DNA from: a virus
Virus record (IMG/VR): IMGVR_UViG_3300032235_000232
Location: 1-31,709 of that record
Strand: one strand, 5' to 3'
Length of the DNA: 31,709 nucleotides
Part shown: piece by piece, positions 1 through 5,754 of the stretch
How the letters are laid out: each line of letters opens with the position of its first letter
Numbering within the stretch: position 1 is the first letter of the stretch
Position numbers and translations under genes: made by a program
The notes under the pieces: model-generated
The model's input: only the letters and a program-made list of their open reading frames with translations
Told to the model about the DNA's origin: nothing
Databases searched by the model: none

Positions 1-67
1 CAATCTCAGCTGCGAGGAACTCTTCAAGCAGTCGCGCTTTCATGCGGTCGATCTGATGTTCGTTCAT
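1..67 (-). CDS. 5' part of a small coiled-coil protein gene (complete copy at 31459-31653)
   Basis: This is the first 22 codons of the 64-residue protein fully present at the right end. The ATG is at 67-65 and overlaps the TGA of the nuclease gene (66-64) in an ATGA junction. The gene is cut only by the contig end. Confidence 0.8.
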   Translation of the reverse strand, partial: MNEHQIDRMKARLLEEFLAAEI

Positions 68-123
68 TTGTCTCCGATCATCGACATCAAGGTCGTGAAG
101 GATTCGCCGCTCATGGCGACGTA
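1..123. repeat. terminal direct repeat, left copy
   Basis: These 123 bases are identical to positions 31587-31709. The copy cuts through two genes whose missing parts are found at the other end, so the repeat is the overlap of a circular assembly and not a biological duplication. Removing one copy gives a circle of 31,586 bp. A true short terminal repeat is possible but less likely, because coding is continuous through it. Confidence 0.95.
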
Positions 124-414
124 CCAGTCAGCAGGGTTTGTCTTGCGTGTGCGCTTGAACCACACGACGCCGAAGCGGCGACCTGCGTGGTGTGCCTGGT
201 CGTTGGCTCGATCTATCCAGTGCGACAGTTGGCCCGCGTAGCTCGTGTAGTTCTTCACGTCGATGCTCGGCCACTCAATGATCGGCACAAACAGATCGCC
301 ACGATCATCAGTTGCGCCGGCTGGGATGCGTTGCGCGCGCACGCCAAGAGTTGCGAGATACTCGACGACGGCACGCTCTGCGTCTGAGCCTTTGCGTTTC
401 TGTGGGTTGGTCAC
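64..414 (-). CDS. Holliday-junction-resolvase-like / PD-(D/E)XK endonuclease
   Basis: A 116-residue protein. Near the N-terminus it has KRKGSDAERAVVEYL, then GATDDRGDL and a strand with SIDVKN, giving the E...GD...DxK pattern of Hjc-like resolvases in the restriction-endonuclease fold. Such phage enzymes cut branched DNA during recombination or before packaging. The chosen start is GTG at 414-412, whose TG is shared with the TGA of the preceding 30-codon ORF (GTGA); a longer frame upstream is low-complexity and overlaps real genes. It ends in an ATGA overlap with the next gene. Fold assignment is fairly sure; the exact substrate is inferred. Confidence 0.75.
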   Translation of the reverse strand: MTNPQKRKGSDAERAVVEYLATLGVRAQRIPAGATDDRGDLFVPIIEWPSIDVKNYTSYAGQLSHWIDRANDQAHHAGRRFGVVWFKRTRKTNPADWYVAMSGESFTTLMSMIGDK

Positions 415-503
415 AGCACGCCGCCAGTGATGAGCCAGACCCACAGCATCACGATGAAGACGATGCAGAAGACAGCGCCCATTGCGAGCCAGTCGGAGGT
501 CAT
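411..503 (-). CDS. 30-residue single-span membrane peptide
   Basis: A very short ORF from ATG (503-501) to TGA (413-411). The peptide begins MTSDWLAMGAVF and is almost entirely one hydrophobic helix ending WLITGGVL. It exactly fills the space between its neighbours: its ATG overlaps the upstream TGA (ATGA), and its TGA overlaps the GTG of the nuclease gene (GTGA). That double coupling is the main reason to call it a gene. Function unknown; as an early product it could act on the host membrane, which is only a guess. Confidence 0.55.
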   Translation of the reverse strand: MTSDWLAMGAVFCIVFIVMLWVWLITGGVL

Positions 504-679
504 CGCTTGACCGGCCATGCGAAGATGCCGACCGCTGCAGTTGCACACAATGCAACCAGGGCGATCATCGGACCAAGAAGATCAGACTGCGCGATTGCTT
601 CGACTGGTGCCGGCAGTAATGCAAAGCCGACGACGAGTGCGCTGAACTGCAGCGCCTGTTTCAGCGTCGCGCGCTTCAC
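500..679 (-). CDS. small membrane protein, two predicted spans
   Basis: A 59-residue protein from GTG at 679-677. After a basic N-terminus (VKRATLKQ) come two hydrophobic stretches, roughly residues 9-28 and 35-55, ending with WPVKR, which fits a small inner-membrane protein with both ends inside. The start overlaps the TGA of the zinc-finger gene (GTGA) and the end overlaps the next ATG. No family recognised. It is placed with early genes, so a lysis role is unlikely. Confidence 0.6.
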   Translation of the reverse strand: MKRATLKQALQFSALVVGFALLPAPVEAIAQSDLLGPMIALVALCATAAVGIFAWPVKR

Positions 680-891
680 GCTGCACCGTCCGGCGTGAAG
701 TTGCTTGGGTGGTGATAGCGCGACGTGATTGCCGTCCACTCGTCATCGCTGACTCGTGAGTAATTCGTGACTGTTTGTGAGCGCTTCGTCTCTGCGCAGT
801 TATGGCCGAGAAACGCTTGAGCCTGAGCTGCGTCGTCGTCGTGCCAGAACACTTTGCGACAGTTGGCACAGGTGATGTTCGCGCCGCTCAT
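676..891 (-). CDS. small zinc-finger protein
   Basis: A 71-residue protein starting at ATG 891-889, which overlaps the TGA of the HTH gene (ATGA). The N-terminal half holds CANCRKVFWH and a later GHNC, a plausible Cys/His zinc site of about 25 residues. The rest is polar with no recognised domain. It follows directly after the Cro/Xis-like gene and is likely cotranscribed with it as an immediate early product. Function unknown. Confidence 0.6.
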   Translation of the reverse strand: MSGANITCANCRKVFWHDDDAAQAQAFLGHNCAETKRSQTVTNYSRVSDDEWTAITSRYHHPSNFTPDGAA

Positions 892-1103
892 GCCGCACGC
901 TCTGGCGTGGTGGTGTGGCGTCCGATCCACTTGTCGATCGCAACGATGTCGAAACGAAGCCGACGATCGATGCGCGTGACGGGGATTCGGTTCTGCTTGA
1001 CCAGCTCGTAGATCGTGTCCTTGCTGAGACCGGTGTATTCGACCAGCCAGGGAAGGTCACGAAGTCGCCCAAGTTGGCCCGATTCGGTGGTGAGTGGCTC
1101 CAT
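888..1103 (-). CDS. excisionase-family / MerR-like HTH DNA-binding protein
   Basis: A 71-residue protein. Residues about 17-58 match the helix-turn-helix 17 (excisionase) family: LVEYTGLSKDTIYELVK, then NRIPVTRIDRRLRFD and VAIDKWI. It stands divergent to the repressor gene and heads the leftward gene series, so it may work as Xis, as a Cro-like switch protein, or as both. The ATG at 1103-1101 has no Shine-Dalgarno sequence but lies right after a candidate promoter, suggesting leaderless translation. A TTG at 1124-1122 in the same frame is a weaker alternative start. Confidence 0.8.
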   Translation of the reverse strand: MEPLTTESGQLGRLRDLPWLVEYTGLSKDTIYELVKQNRIPVTRIDRRLRFDIVAIDKWIGRHTTTPERAA

Positions 1104-1111
1104 GCCGCTGC

Positions 1112-1140
1112 ACCGTAATAGCAACCTATTTGCTAGTCAA
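1112..1140 (-). promoter_or_regulatory. candidate leftward early promoter, leaderless
   Basis: On the minus strand TTGACT (1140-1135) is followed after exactly 17 bases by TACGGT (1117-1112), which keeps the TANNNT pattern of actinobacterial -10 elements. Transcription would begin at about 1105, at or within two bases of the ATG at 1103. This is the only good promoter candidate I see for the early leftward genes. Confidence 0.5.
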
Positions 1141-1190
1141 GCATTTAGATCATCAGTAGTGTTTCTATTACGAATAGGAACTGGTACAGT
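1117..1190. promoter_or_regulatory. candidate operator cluster in the repressor/HTH intergenic region
   Basis: Three short inverted repeats lie here. AATAG-CAAC-CTATT (1117-1130) overlaps the -10 and spacer of the leftward promoter. CTATT-ACG-AATAG (1165-1177) uses the same five-base arm in the opposite order. ACTG-GTA-CAGT (1180-1190) overlaps a possible rightward -10, TACAGT (1185-1190). The arrangement fits a two-way switch controlled by the divergent repressor and HTH proteins; binding is inferred. Confidence 0.45.
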
Positions 1191-1254
1191 CAGTAGCGGA
1201 GCAGAAGAGTAGGGGCCAGTTTGGCATCTTCTGTTCTAAGGTCAGGACAGCAGT

Positions 1255-1632
1255 ATGGCTAGACACAGCAACACATCCAGCGCTCAGCGCAAGGCGTTCG
1301 GCGTCGCTTTAGAGACAGCGATGGCCGCAGCGCAGATTCGGTCATCGGCCGAGCTCTACCGGCGCGGCACCGCTGCTGGCATTGACAAGACGCAGAGCGC
1401 TTTCACGCAATGGGCTCGTGGCGTCTCGGAACCATCTCGACCTGAGGTGCTGATCCTTGAGCAGATCTGCGACGTTGAGCCAGGGCACCTCTCACGCCAC
1501 CTGGGCTGGGTCCCCGTTGGCGTCAGTGAAGAGACCACGATCGAGCAGCTGATCTTGGCCGATCGGGATCTCACCGACGCCAACAAAGCCACCTTGCTCG
1601 GGCTGCTGGAGCAGCTGCGGCGAGTCCAGTAG
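1255..1632 (+). CDS. putative immunity repressor (XRE-like DNA-binding protein)
   Basis: A 125-residue protein and the only plus-strand gene. Residues about 10-75 look like an XRE-type helix bundle: FGVALETAMAAA, then AGIDKTQSAFTQWARG and ILEQICDVEPGHLSRHLGW. The C-terminal part is short and acidic with leucine-rich helices, enough for dimerisation but with no LexA-type peptidase. It is divergent from the excisionase-like gene and convergent with the integrase, the usual position of a prophage repressor. AGGA lies nine bases before the ATG. Role inferred mainly from position and domain. Confidence 0.7.
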   Translation: MARHSNTSSAQRKAFGVALETAMAAAQIRSSAELYRRGTAAGIDKTQSAFTQWARGVSEPSRPEVLILEQICDVEPGHLSRHLGWVPVGVSEETTIEQLILADRDLTDANKATLLGLLEQLRRVQ

Positions 1633-1791
1633 ATCGCCGACAATTCGCAGCTGCGAGACGACCGCAGCGCAGCGCTCAAGGTCATCGCCAGCGACATGAG
1701 CAGCGCACACAAAAGCCGTGAACCATTGGCTTTTTGTGAAGTCGTCGCTCATAGAGTCGAAACTAGCGAGCCCCTCTGACAGACCCATTTC

Positions 1792-1804
1792 GGGGGGGGG
1801 GGGG
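1792..1804. repeat. run of 13 G residues
   Basis: An uninterrupted G13 run on the plus strand in the gap between the repressor and the integrase. Positions 1633-1901 hold no convincing gene; apart from this run and a small hairpin at 1871-1886 I see nothing there. Such runs are often miscounted in assemblies, so the length is uncertain. Confidence 0.8.
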
Positions 1805-1870
1805 TGATTGCCTTCGCCATTTCGACCGCCGTCTGAATAACAATTCTCCGCTAGGAGTCTGCAACCTAAC

Positions 1871-1886
1871 CGTGACCAAAGTCACG
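1871..1886. terminator. small hairpin between convergent repressor and integrase genes
   Basis: CGTGAC-CAAA-GTCACG forms a perfect six-pair stem with a four-base loop, 15 bases past the integrase stop codon. There is no T-run on either strand, so it is only a weak candidate for ending transcription from either side. Confidence 0.3.
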
Positions 1887-1901
1887 CGCAAGCGGTAGCA
1901 C

Positions 1902-2996
1902 CTATTTTGCAGATCTCAGGTCGTCGAGGTCGCCAGCCAGTTCGGCATCCATGCCAGCCATGAGGTGGCCGTAGCGATCCATCGTGATGGCGATTGAGGC
2001 GTGGCCGAGTCTTTGCTGGATGGCTTTCGGGTGAGCGCCCGCATTGATCGCCAGCGCCACTGAGGTGTGGCGTAGATCGTGGAAACGAGGCATGTTGACG
2101 TATGCCGGTTTGAAGTTTCTGATGACTCGCTCCCCCATGCCCGCCGCATAACACGCTGGATACCAGGTGATGTAGCGCCAGTCTTCCGAGATCGGGTTGC
2201 CGCGAGTTGAGGTGAAGATCAAGTCGGTCGGCTTGGGTCCGGTGAACTCTTCCATGTGAGCCTCAAGCTCAATCGCCACAGATGTAGGCAGGACGATCGT
2301 GCGCAACCCCGCTGCAGTCTTGGGGTCTTCTCTGATCCATTCCTTATCAAGCTGCATCATCTGACCGGCGACAGTGATGCGCGCGCCTTGGACATCCATG
2401 CGCCGCAGACCTCGCAGCTCAGACCAGCGCAACCCGCCATAGGCGGCGATGAGTACGAAGCACTTGTATCGCTCGCCGATGTTGGCGGCGATGTCTTCGA
2501 TTTGCTTGACGGTAAAAGTCTCCATGTCTCGTCGAGGCACTCGAGGCGCTTTGACTTTGTCGCAGACGTTGGTCGCAGTGATCCCTTGCTCGGTTGCCCA
2601 ATTGAGCATTGTGGCCAAGGTGCGATGGTGACGCTTCACCGTCGAAGGTGCCAGCCGTTTCAACTCCAGAGCCAGCCACCGCTGGATCTCTACCGGCGCT
2701 AGGGCTGAGACTTTGACGTGGCCGAAAGTCGGCAGGATGTGTCGCTTCAGGTCTCGCTCATAAGTCCACACGGTGCCAGGAGCAAGGTGAATTGAAGCCT
2801 CAATCCATCGCTGGCCCAATTCGGCCACCGTAATGGAGCTGTCGTAGGCGGTCTTGAGCCCTCGCTTGATGTCAGTCGTTCTTGAGGCGACGAAGTCTGC
2901 AGCCTCTTTCTTGGTGGCGAAACTCTTGGCCCGCTGAACGCCATTCTCATCTCGCCAACGTGCCCTGAACTTGCCTCGATGGTTGTCGATCGCCAT
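1902..2996 (-). CDS. int: tyrosine site-specific integrase
   Basis: A 364-residue phage integrase that would recombine attP with the host attB. An N-terminal arm-binding region (residues about 5-50, KFRARWRDENG) is followed by a core-binding SAM-like domain (55-150) and the catalytic domain. Visible active-site residues are R190 (GGLRW), K226, H306-x-x-R309 (HDLRH), H332 (LGHAS) and nucleophile Y342 (DRYGHL). The frame is open further upstream, but ATG 2996 is preceded by AAGGGG at good spacing and starts the conserved sequence; the longer frame would run through a terminator and the attP core. The putative attP lies about 200 bp upstream. Confidence 0.95.
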   Translation of the reverse strand: MAIDNHRGKFRARWRDENGVQRAKSFATKKEAADFVASRTTDIKRGLKTAYDSSITVAELGQRWIEASIHLAPGTVWTYERDLKRHILPTFGHVKVSALAPVEIQRWLALELKRLAPSTVKRHHRTLATMLNWATEQGITATNVCDKVKAPRVPRRDMETFTVKQIEDIAANIGERYKCFVLIAAYGGLRWSELRGLRRMDVQGARITVAGQMMQLDKEWIREDPKTAAGLRTIVLPTSVAIELEAHMEEFTGPKPTDLIFTSTRGNPISEDWRYITWYPACYAAGMGERVIRNFKPAYVNMPRFHDLRHTSVALAINAGAHPKAIQQRLGHASIAITMDRYGHLMAGMDAELAGDLDDLRSAK

Positions 2997-3030
2997 GCGC
3001 CACCCCTTTGCAGCCTGTAGCGGTACACCG

Positions 3031-3080
3031 ATTTTACACATAAGTGGCCCGATTCGCACCGATTCGGGCCAGTTTGGGCC
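3031..3080 (-). promoter_or_regulatory. candidate integrase promoter with repeated motifs
   Basis: On the minus strand TAAAAT (3036-3031) is a good -10 and would start RNA about 28 bases before the integrase ATG; the -35 is weak. Over the -35 region lie two direct copies of CCGATTCG (plus strand 3049-3056 and 3059-3066), spaced ten bases, one helical turn. Next to them is GGGCCAGTTTGGGCC (3066-3080). Both motifs recur near the repressor gene, so shared control by the repressor is plausible. Confidence 0.4.
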
Positions 3081-3126
3081 ATTGTGCCGATCTGCAGACG
3101 TACAGCGAAACTGTCCAGAAAACGTA

Positions 3127-3156
3127 GAAAAACCCCACATTTTTGCGGGGTTTTTC
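3127..3156. terminator. rho-independent, probably bidirectional terminator
   Basis: A perfect ten-pair stem, GAAAAACCCC with GGGGTTTTTC, and a ten-base loop. The flanking A and T runs let it work in both directions. It sits upstream of the integrase promoter and would shield int from transcripts coming from the late genes. Confidence 0.75.
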
Positions 3157-3191
3157 GGTGCTCTTACTGCTTCAGTTTTGCTGACATTTTT

Positions 3192-3213
3192 TGGTGTCGG
3201 AGGGGGGACTTGA
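3192..3213 (-). other. putative attP core resembling a tRNA 3' end
   Basis: Read on the minus strand from 3213, the 22 bases line up with tRNA positions 55-76: TCAAGT (end of the T-loop), CCCCC (T-stem 3' strand), CTCCGAC (acceptor 3' strand), A (discriminator) and CCA. The similarity stops before position 54, and no other part of a tRNA is present. This is what an attP core looks like when the integrase uses a host tRNA gene. It lies about 200 bp upstream of int. The predicted attB is a tRNA whose 5' strand starts GTCGGAG. Confidence 0.65.
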
Positions 3214-3346
3214 CCACCTAACGATCGCCAAGGGGTGTATGGCATCGCAGGCATGTGGTACCCATAACGGTACACCTCGCGCATTGCCCTCTGTATGGCC
3301 CGTAGAGCGCCTGTGAGGAGCGTCGCCGGTAGTTGGGCCAGACGCA

Positions 3347-3390
3347 GAAGATCCCCCGCCGTGGCCTATTGGCACTAGCGGGGGATCTTC
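3347..3390. terminator. large hairpin after the last late gene
   Basis: GAAGATCCCCCGC pairs perfectly with GCGGGGGATCTTC (13 pairs) around an 18-base loop that can itself fold. It stands 100 bases past the holin stop codon, at the end of the long leftward gene series. There is no T-run, so it may be a processing or protective 3' structure or need a factor to terminate. Confidence 0.6.
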
Positions 3391-3490
3391 GCAGACCGGC
3401 TCAGTTAGGTGTTGCGGGCTCAGCCCTTGAAGGTCTGATCGCTTCCATTCGCAGCAGCAGGGGACTGCGTGATCGAGCCGGGGATCTTGC

Positions 3491-3751
3491 TCAGAGAATC
3501 TCTGAGCCTGGAGGGATGGTGGCGTTCACTGGCAGCGTCATCAGTGAGGTGGTGCCCTTGTCGCCGATGCCAGCCGAAGCGATCGAGCTCAGAAGACTGA
3601 GCACGCCAGCGGTGGCGGCGGTGCCGGCGATGGCTTGCCAGTCGGCGGTGAACCAGTCGAAGGTCGTCGCAGCAATGACGGCGATGAGCGCCTGAGCGAC
3701 TGTCTTGATCGCGCGCTCGGCGGCTGACTTCCAGAAGGTGGCGGTGAACAT
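3491..3751 (-). CDS. holin, phage r1t family
   Basis: An 86-residue protein resembling r1t-type holins: a short N-terminal FWKSAAERAIKTVAQ helix, a hydrophobic segment (residues about 17-32), DWFTADWQAIAGTAATAGVLSLLSSIAS as second span region, then GDKGTTSL, a family hallmark. It would form membrane lesions that release the CHAP endolysin. Two in-frame ATGs exist: the one at 3757 overlaps the upstream TGA but is only two bases from AGGAG, while the one at 3751 has eight-base spacing and is preferred. A dual start of the S105/S107 kind is conceivable. Last gene of the late series. Confidence 0.85.
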   Translation of the reverse strand: MFTATFWKSAAERAIKTVAQALIAVIAATTFDWFTADWQAIAGTAATAGVLSLLSSIASAGIGDKGTTSLMTLPVNATIPPGSEIL

Positions 3752-3753
3752 GG

Positions 3754-4296
3754 TCATGGCTCCTGTGTTGATTGGGTGAGAACGGTGAAGGGTTCGCAGA
3801 CGCTCGTCGAGTGCAGCGCAGCTGCTCGCAGCGCCATCTCGACTCGAGCTACTGGGTCACCTTGTGTTGAGGCCAGTGAGCCAAGCGCTAGGTGATCGCC
3901 GCAGCCGATGGCTTCGTAGCCGAGCATCGAGCGCCCGACGTGGTAATCCTCGTCAATGCAGTAGAGAGCGCCCCGGTAGCCGACCAGGAACACTCCCCCG
4001 CTGTCTTCGTTGTCGCTGCTCTTGGCGAAGCCTCCCTGGTGGAAGAGCTTGCGGCAGGCGTCGACAAAGACGGTGCACATGTGGCTCATGTCGTCGTCGG
4101 TGATCTGCTTGGGCACCTTGAGTCGGTACTGCAGCAGCTGGCCCATGCGGAACGAGTCGCAGTAGCCGATCAGATACTCACCAACGGTGAACACTTTCGG
4201 CTCGGTGTAGCGAGTGATGCGTGTGTCTTCGACTGCAGCGGCGTCGCCGCCGATGATGACGGTGCCGTCATGCTCGAGGCCGACGATGCAGGTCAC
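3754..4296 (-). CDS. proteasome/HslV-like Ntn-hydrolase fold protein
   Basis: A 180-residue protein starting MTCIVGLEHDGTVIIGGD. If the initiator Met is removed, Thr becomes residue 1, Asp falls at 17 (GGDAAA) and Lys at 33 (TEPKVF). These are exactly the catalytic positions of proteasome beta subunits and HslV. Typical later elements are EYLIGYCDSFRMGQLLQY and YEAIGCGDHLALGSL, the latter like the GSG helix region. Size fits HslV (about 175). No unfoldase such as HslU is encoded nearby. It is coupled to a membrane protein upstream (ATGA) and the holin downstream. It could be a peptidase acting late in infection or another amidohydrolase; substrate unknown. Confidence 0.8.
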   Translation of the reverse strand: MTCIVGLEHDGTVIIGGDAAAVEDTRITRYTEPKVFTVGEYLIGYCDSFRMGQLLQYRLKVPKQITDDDMSHMCTVFVDACRKLFHQGGFAKSSDNEDSGGVFLVGYRGALYCIDEDYHVGRSMLGYEAIGCGDHLALGSLASTQGDPVARVEMALRAAALHSTSVCEPFTVLTQSTQEP

Positions 4297-4535
4297 GACT
4301 CACGCTTCCAGAGGTAGGCGTTGCGAAGGTGCACGACCATCCACACGCAGGCGAGGACGGTGAAGGCGGGCAGCGGTTGAGGTCCGAGCGTTGAGTAGGC
4401 GAGAAAAGGCACGCCGGTCAGTGATGCGGTCAGGCACCATCCCCACCAGATGCGACGCTCGATGACGAGCGCGTAGACGCCGAGGCCAGCCAGATCGCAG
4501 GCGAGTATCAGCCACGACCAGACCTGCTCACTCAT
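4293..4535 (-). CDS. small membrane protein, three predicted spans
   Basis: An 80-residue protein with hydrophobic segments at about residues 5-20, 30-45 and 52-69, ending with basic LRNAYLWKRES. It begins at ATG 4535-4533, eight bases before the upstream gene ends, and ends in an ATGA overlap with the Ntn-hydrolase gene. Position between endolysin and holin suggests a lysis accessory protein or a second holin-like protein, but no family is recognised. Confidence 0.65.
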   Translation of the reverse strand: MSEQVWSWLILACDLAGLGVYALVIERRIWWGWCLTASLTGVPFLAYSTLGPQPLPAFTVLACVWMVVHLRNAYLWKRES

Positions 4536-4890
4536 CTTCGAGTTCGTCGAGGAAAGCAACCAGCGACTCATCCATTGCTTCGTCGCTGGCGTCTGACCAG
4601 ACGGCGTAGAGACAGTCGGCGTAGCCGGCGAGGTCGACGATTGAGTCACGCACCATGTCGGCGGTGAACTGCTGATCGAGTGCGTTGCCGATGCGTGAGA
4701 GTTTGACGCTCAACATGAAAGCAACTGCCTCAGGCACGCTGAGAGTGACGCCAGTGATCGCTTCAAAGATCTCGGCTGTTCGGGAGTAGTCCACGCTTGG
4801 GTGGTGGTACAGCGCACCTCTCGGGCCGTGGACAAGTGCGTTGGCTTCGGCGGTGACTGAGTCCCAAAGTGGTCCCGGTTGAGTGTCCAC
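4528..4890 (-). CDS. DUF6378-like phage protein
   Basis: A 120-residue protein. The region from about residue 20 to 95 (HGPRGALYHHPSVDY, then a helix with SVPEAVAFMLSVKLSRI, then DSIVDLAGYADCL) has the order seen in DUF6378 phage proteins, a family of unknown role. GTG at 4890-4888 is chosen because GGGAGG stands five bases before it; the frame upstream lacks conserved sequence. The C-terminus is strongly acidic. Its place among lysis-region genes is unexplained. Confidence 0.65.
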   Translation of the reverse strand: MDTQPGPLWDSVTAEANALVHGPRGALYHHPSVDYSRTAEIFEAITGVTLSVPEAVAFMLSVKLSRIGNALDQQFTADMVRDSIVDLAGYADCLYAVWSDASDEAMDESLVAFLDELEDE

Positions 4891-4913
4891 AAGTGCCTCC
4901 CTGCAGGCGGTGG

Positions 4914-5726
4914 TCAGTAGATGTGAGCGGTGAACTTGGCGAGGCTGACGCCTTCGTAGCGTCGGCACAGATAGTCGAGGCTGACGAACATGGGGTCGTA
5001 GCTGCCGTCTTCGACCTGGTGCTTGACGATCACGCCACGCCAGTGAGCGTTGCCTTGCGGCCCCTTGTAATCTTCGTTATGTAAATAACAAGCGCCGGCG
5101 ATGAGACCGTGATGGCTTCGACCGGCGACGAACCTGATGGCGTAGTCAAGTGTCTGCTGGTGGCCCATTGTGAAGGTGTGGCCGATCTGTTTGAGTCGAC
5201 CTGCCGCTGCGCCGCCCAATGGGCGGCCACTCATCGGCTGGACATAAACATGGCAGTAGCCGACACCATCGATGAACACTGGCTCGAGGTACCGATGCAC
5301 CTTCCAGCCGTGGGCTTGATAGTTGAGATCGTCGGTGGAGATGAGGCCGTGCAGTTTGGGATCATCGTTGGTCGCCCGGTTGATGCGGTCCTCATGATTG
5401 CCGAGCGTCAGATGCAGCTCGGGCTTGTAGAGCTTGTCCTTCACCTTGCGCTGGTGATCGTTGAAGCGCTCAAGCGGTGCGCACAGAATGTCGAAGGCTT
5501 CGTTGGCTGCTTCGATGTCATCGTTGTAGCGGCGACCCTCGAAGGATCGCTTCCCGATGTCGTAACTGCTGAGGCTTGGCATGTCGGCATGGTCGCCAAG
5601 GTGCACGATCACGTCGGGCTTGCGCTCGATGATGTAGGCACCGATCCACTCGAGGTGGGCAGTCGGGACTCCTGGCTTGGCTTGCGTGTCAGGAATGACT
5701 AGGTGCGTGCGCGTTGAATCAGACAT
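4914..5726 (-). CDS. calcineurin-like metallophosphoesterase
   Basis: A 270-residue protein starting MSDSTRTHLVIPDTQ. Metal-binding motifs appear in family order: D13-x-Q (PDTQ), GD45H (VIVHLGDHADMP), LTLGNHEDR in the middle, and GHQ/SHHG toward the C-terminus. Such phage enzymes hydrolyse phosphomono- or diesters; the substrate (nucleotide, nucleic acid or other) cannot be told. ATG 5726 is chosen because the conserved part starts there; the ribosome site (GGGCGA) is weak. It lies between lysis genes, so it may be a late accessory gene. Confidence 0.85.
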   Translation of the reverse strand: MSDSTRTHLVIPDTQAKPGVPTAHLEWIGAYIIERKPDVIVHLGDHADMPSLSSYDIGKRSFEGRRYNDDIEAANEAFDILCAPLERFNDHQRKVKDKLYKPELHLTLGNHEDRINRATNDDPKLHGLISTDDLNYQAHGWKVHRYLEPVFIDGVGYCHVYVQPMSGRPLGGAAAGRLKQIGHTFTMGHQQTLDYAIRFVAGRSHHGLIAGACYLHNEDYKGPQGNAHWRGVIVKHQVEDGSYDPMFVSLDYLCRRYEGVSLAKFTAHIY

Positions 5727-5754
5727 GCAGTCGCCCGTCTGTTGAGGGAAAGAA

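Larger units (their letters stand above)
2997..3490. other. non-coding att/regulatory region between integrase and holin
   Basis: No gene is supported here. It contains, from left to right, the int ribosome site and promoter, repeated motifs, a terminator (3127-3156), the attP core (3192-3213) and a large hairpin (3347-3390). CGGTACACC occurs at 3021-3029 and again at 3268-3276, on either side of the attP core, and could be integrase arm-binding sites. Confidence 0.6.

Noticed and set aside
1492-1752. Minus-strand ORF starting MSDDFTKSQWFTAF
   Set aside because: Its first half lies in the free gap, but the second half is antisense to the repressor gene, it has no clear ribosome site, and its composition resembles a shadow frame.
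3192-3213. A complete tRNA gene
   Set aside because: Only positions 55-76 match. No acceptor 5' strand, D-arm or anticodon arm is present.
2997-3284. Extended N-terminus of the integrase (460 residues)
   Set aside because: It would run through the terminator and the attP core. The conserved protein and a good ribosome site begin at 2996.
5109-5702. 197-residue plus-strand ORF
   Set aside because: Antisense of the metallophosphoesterase gene.
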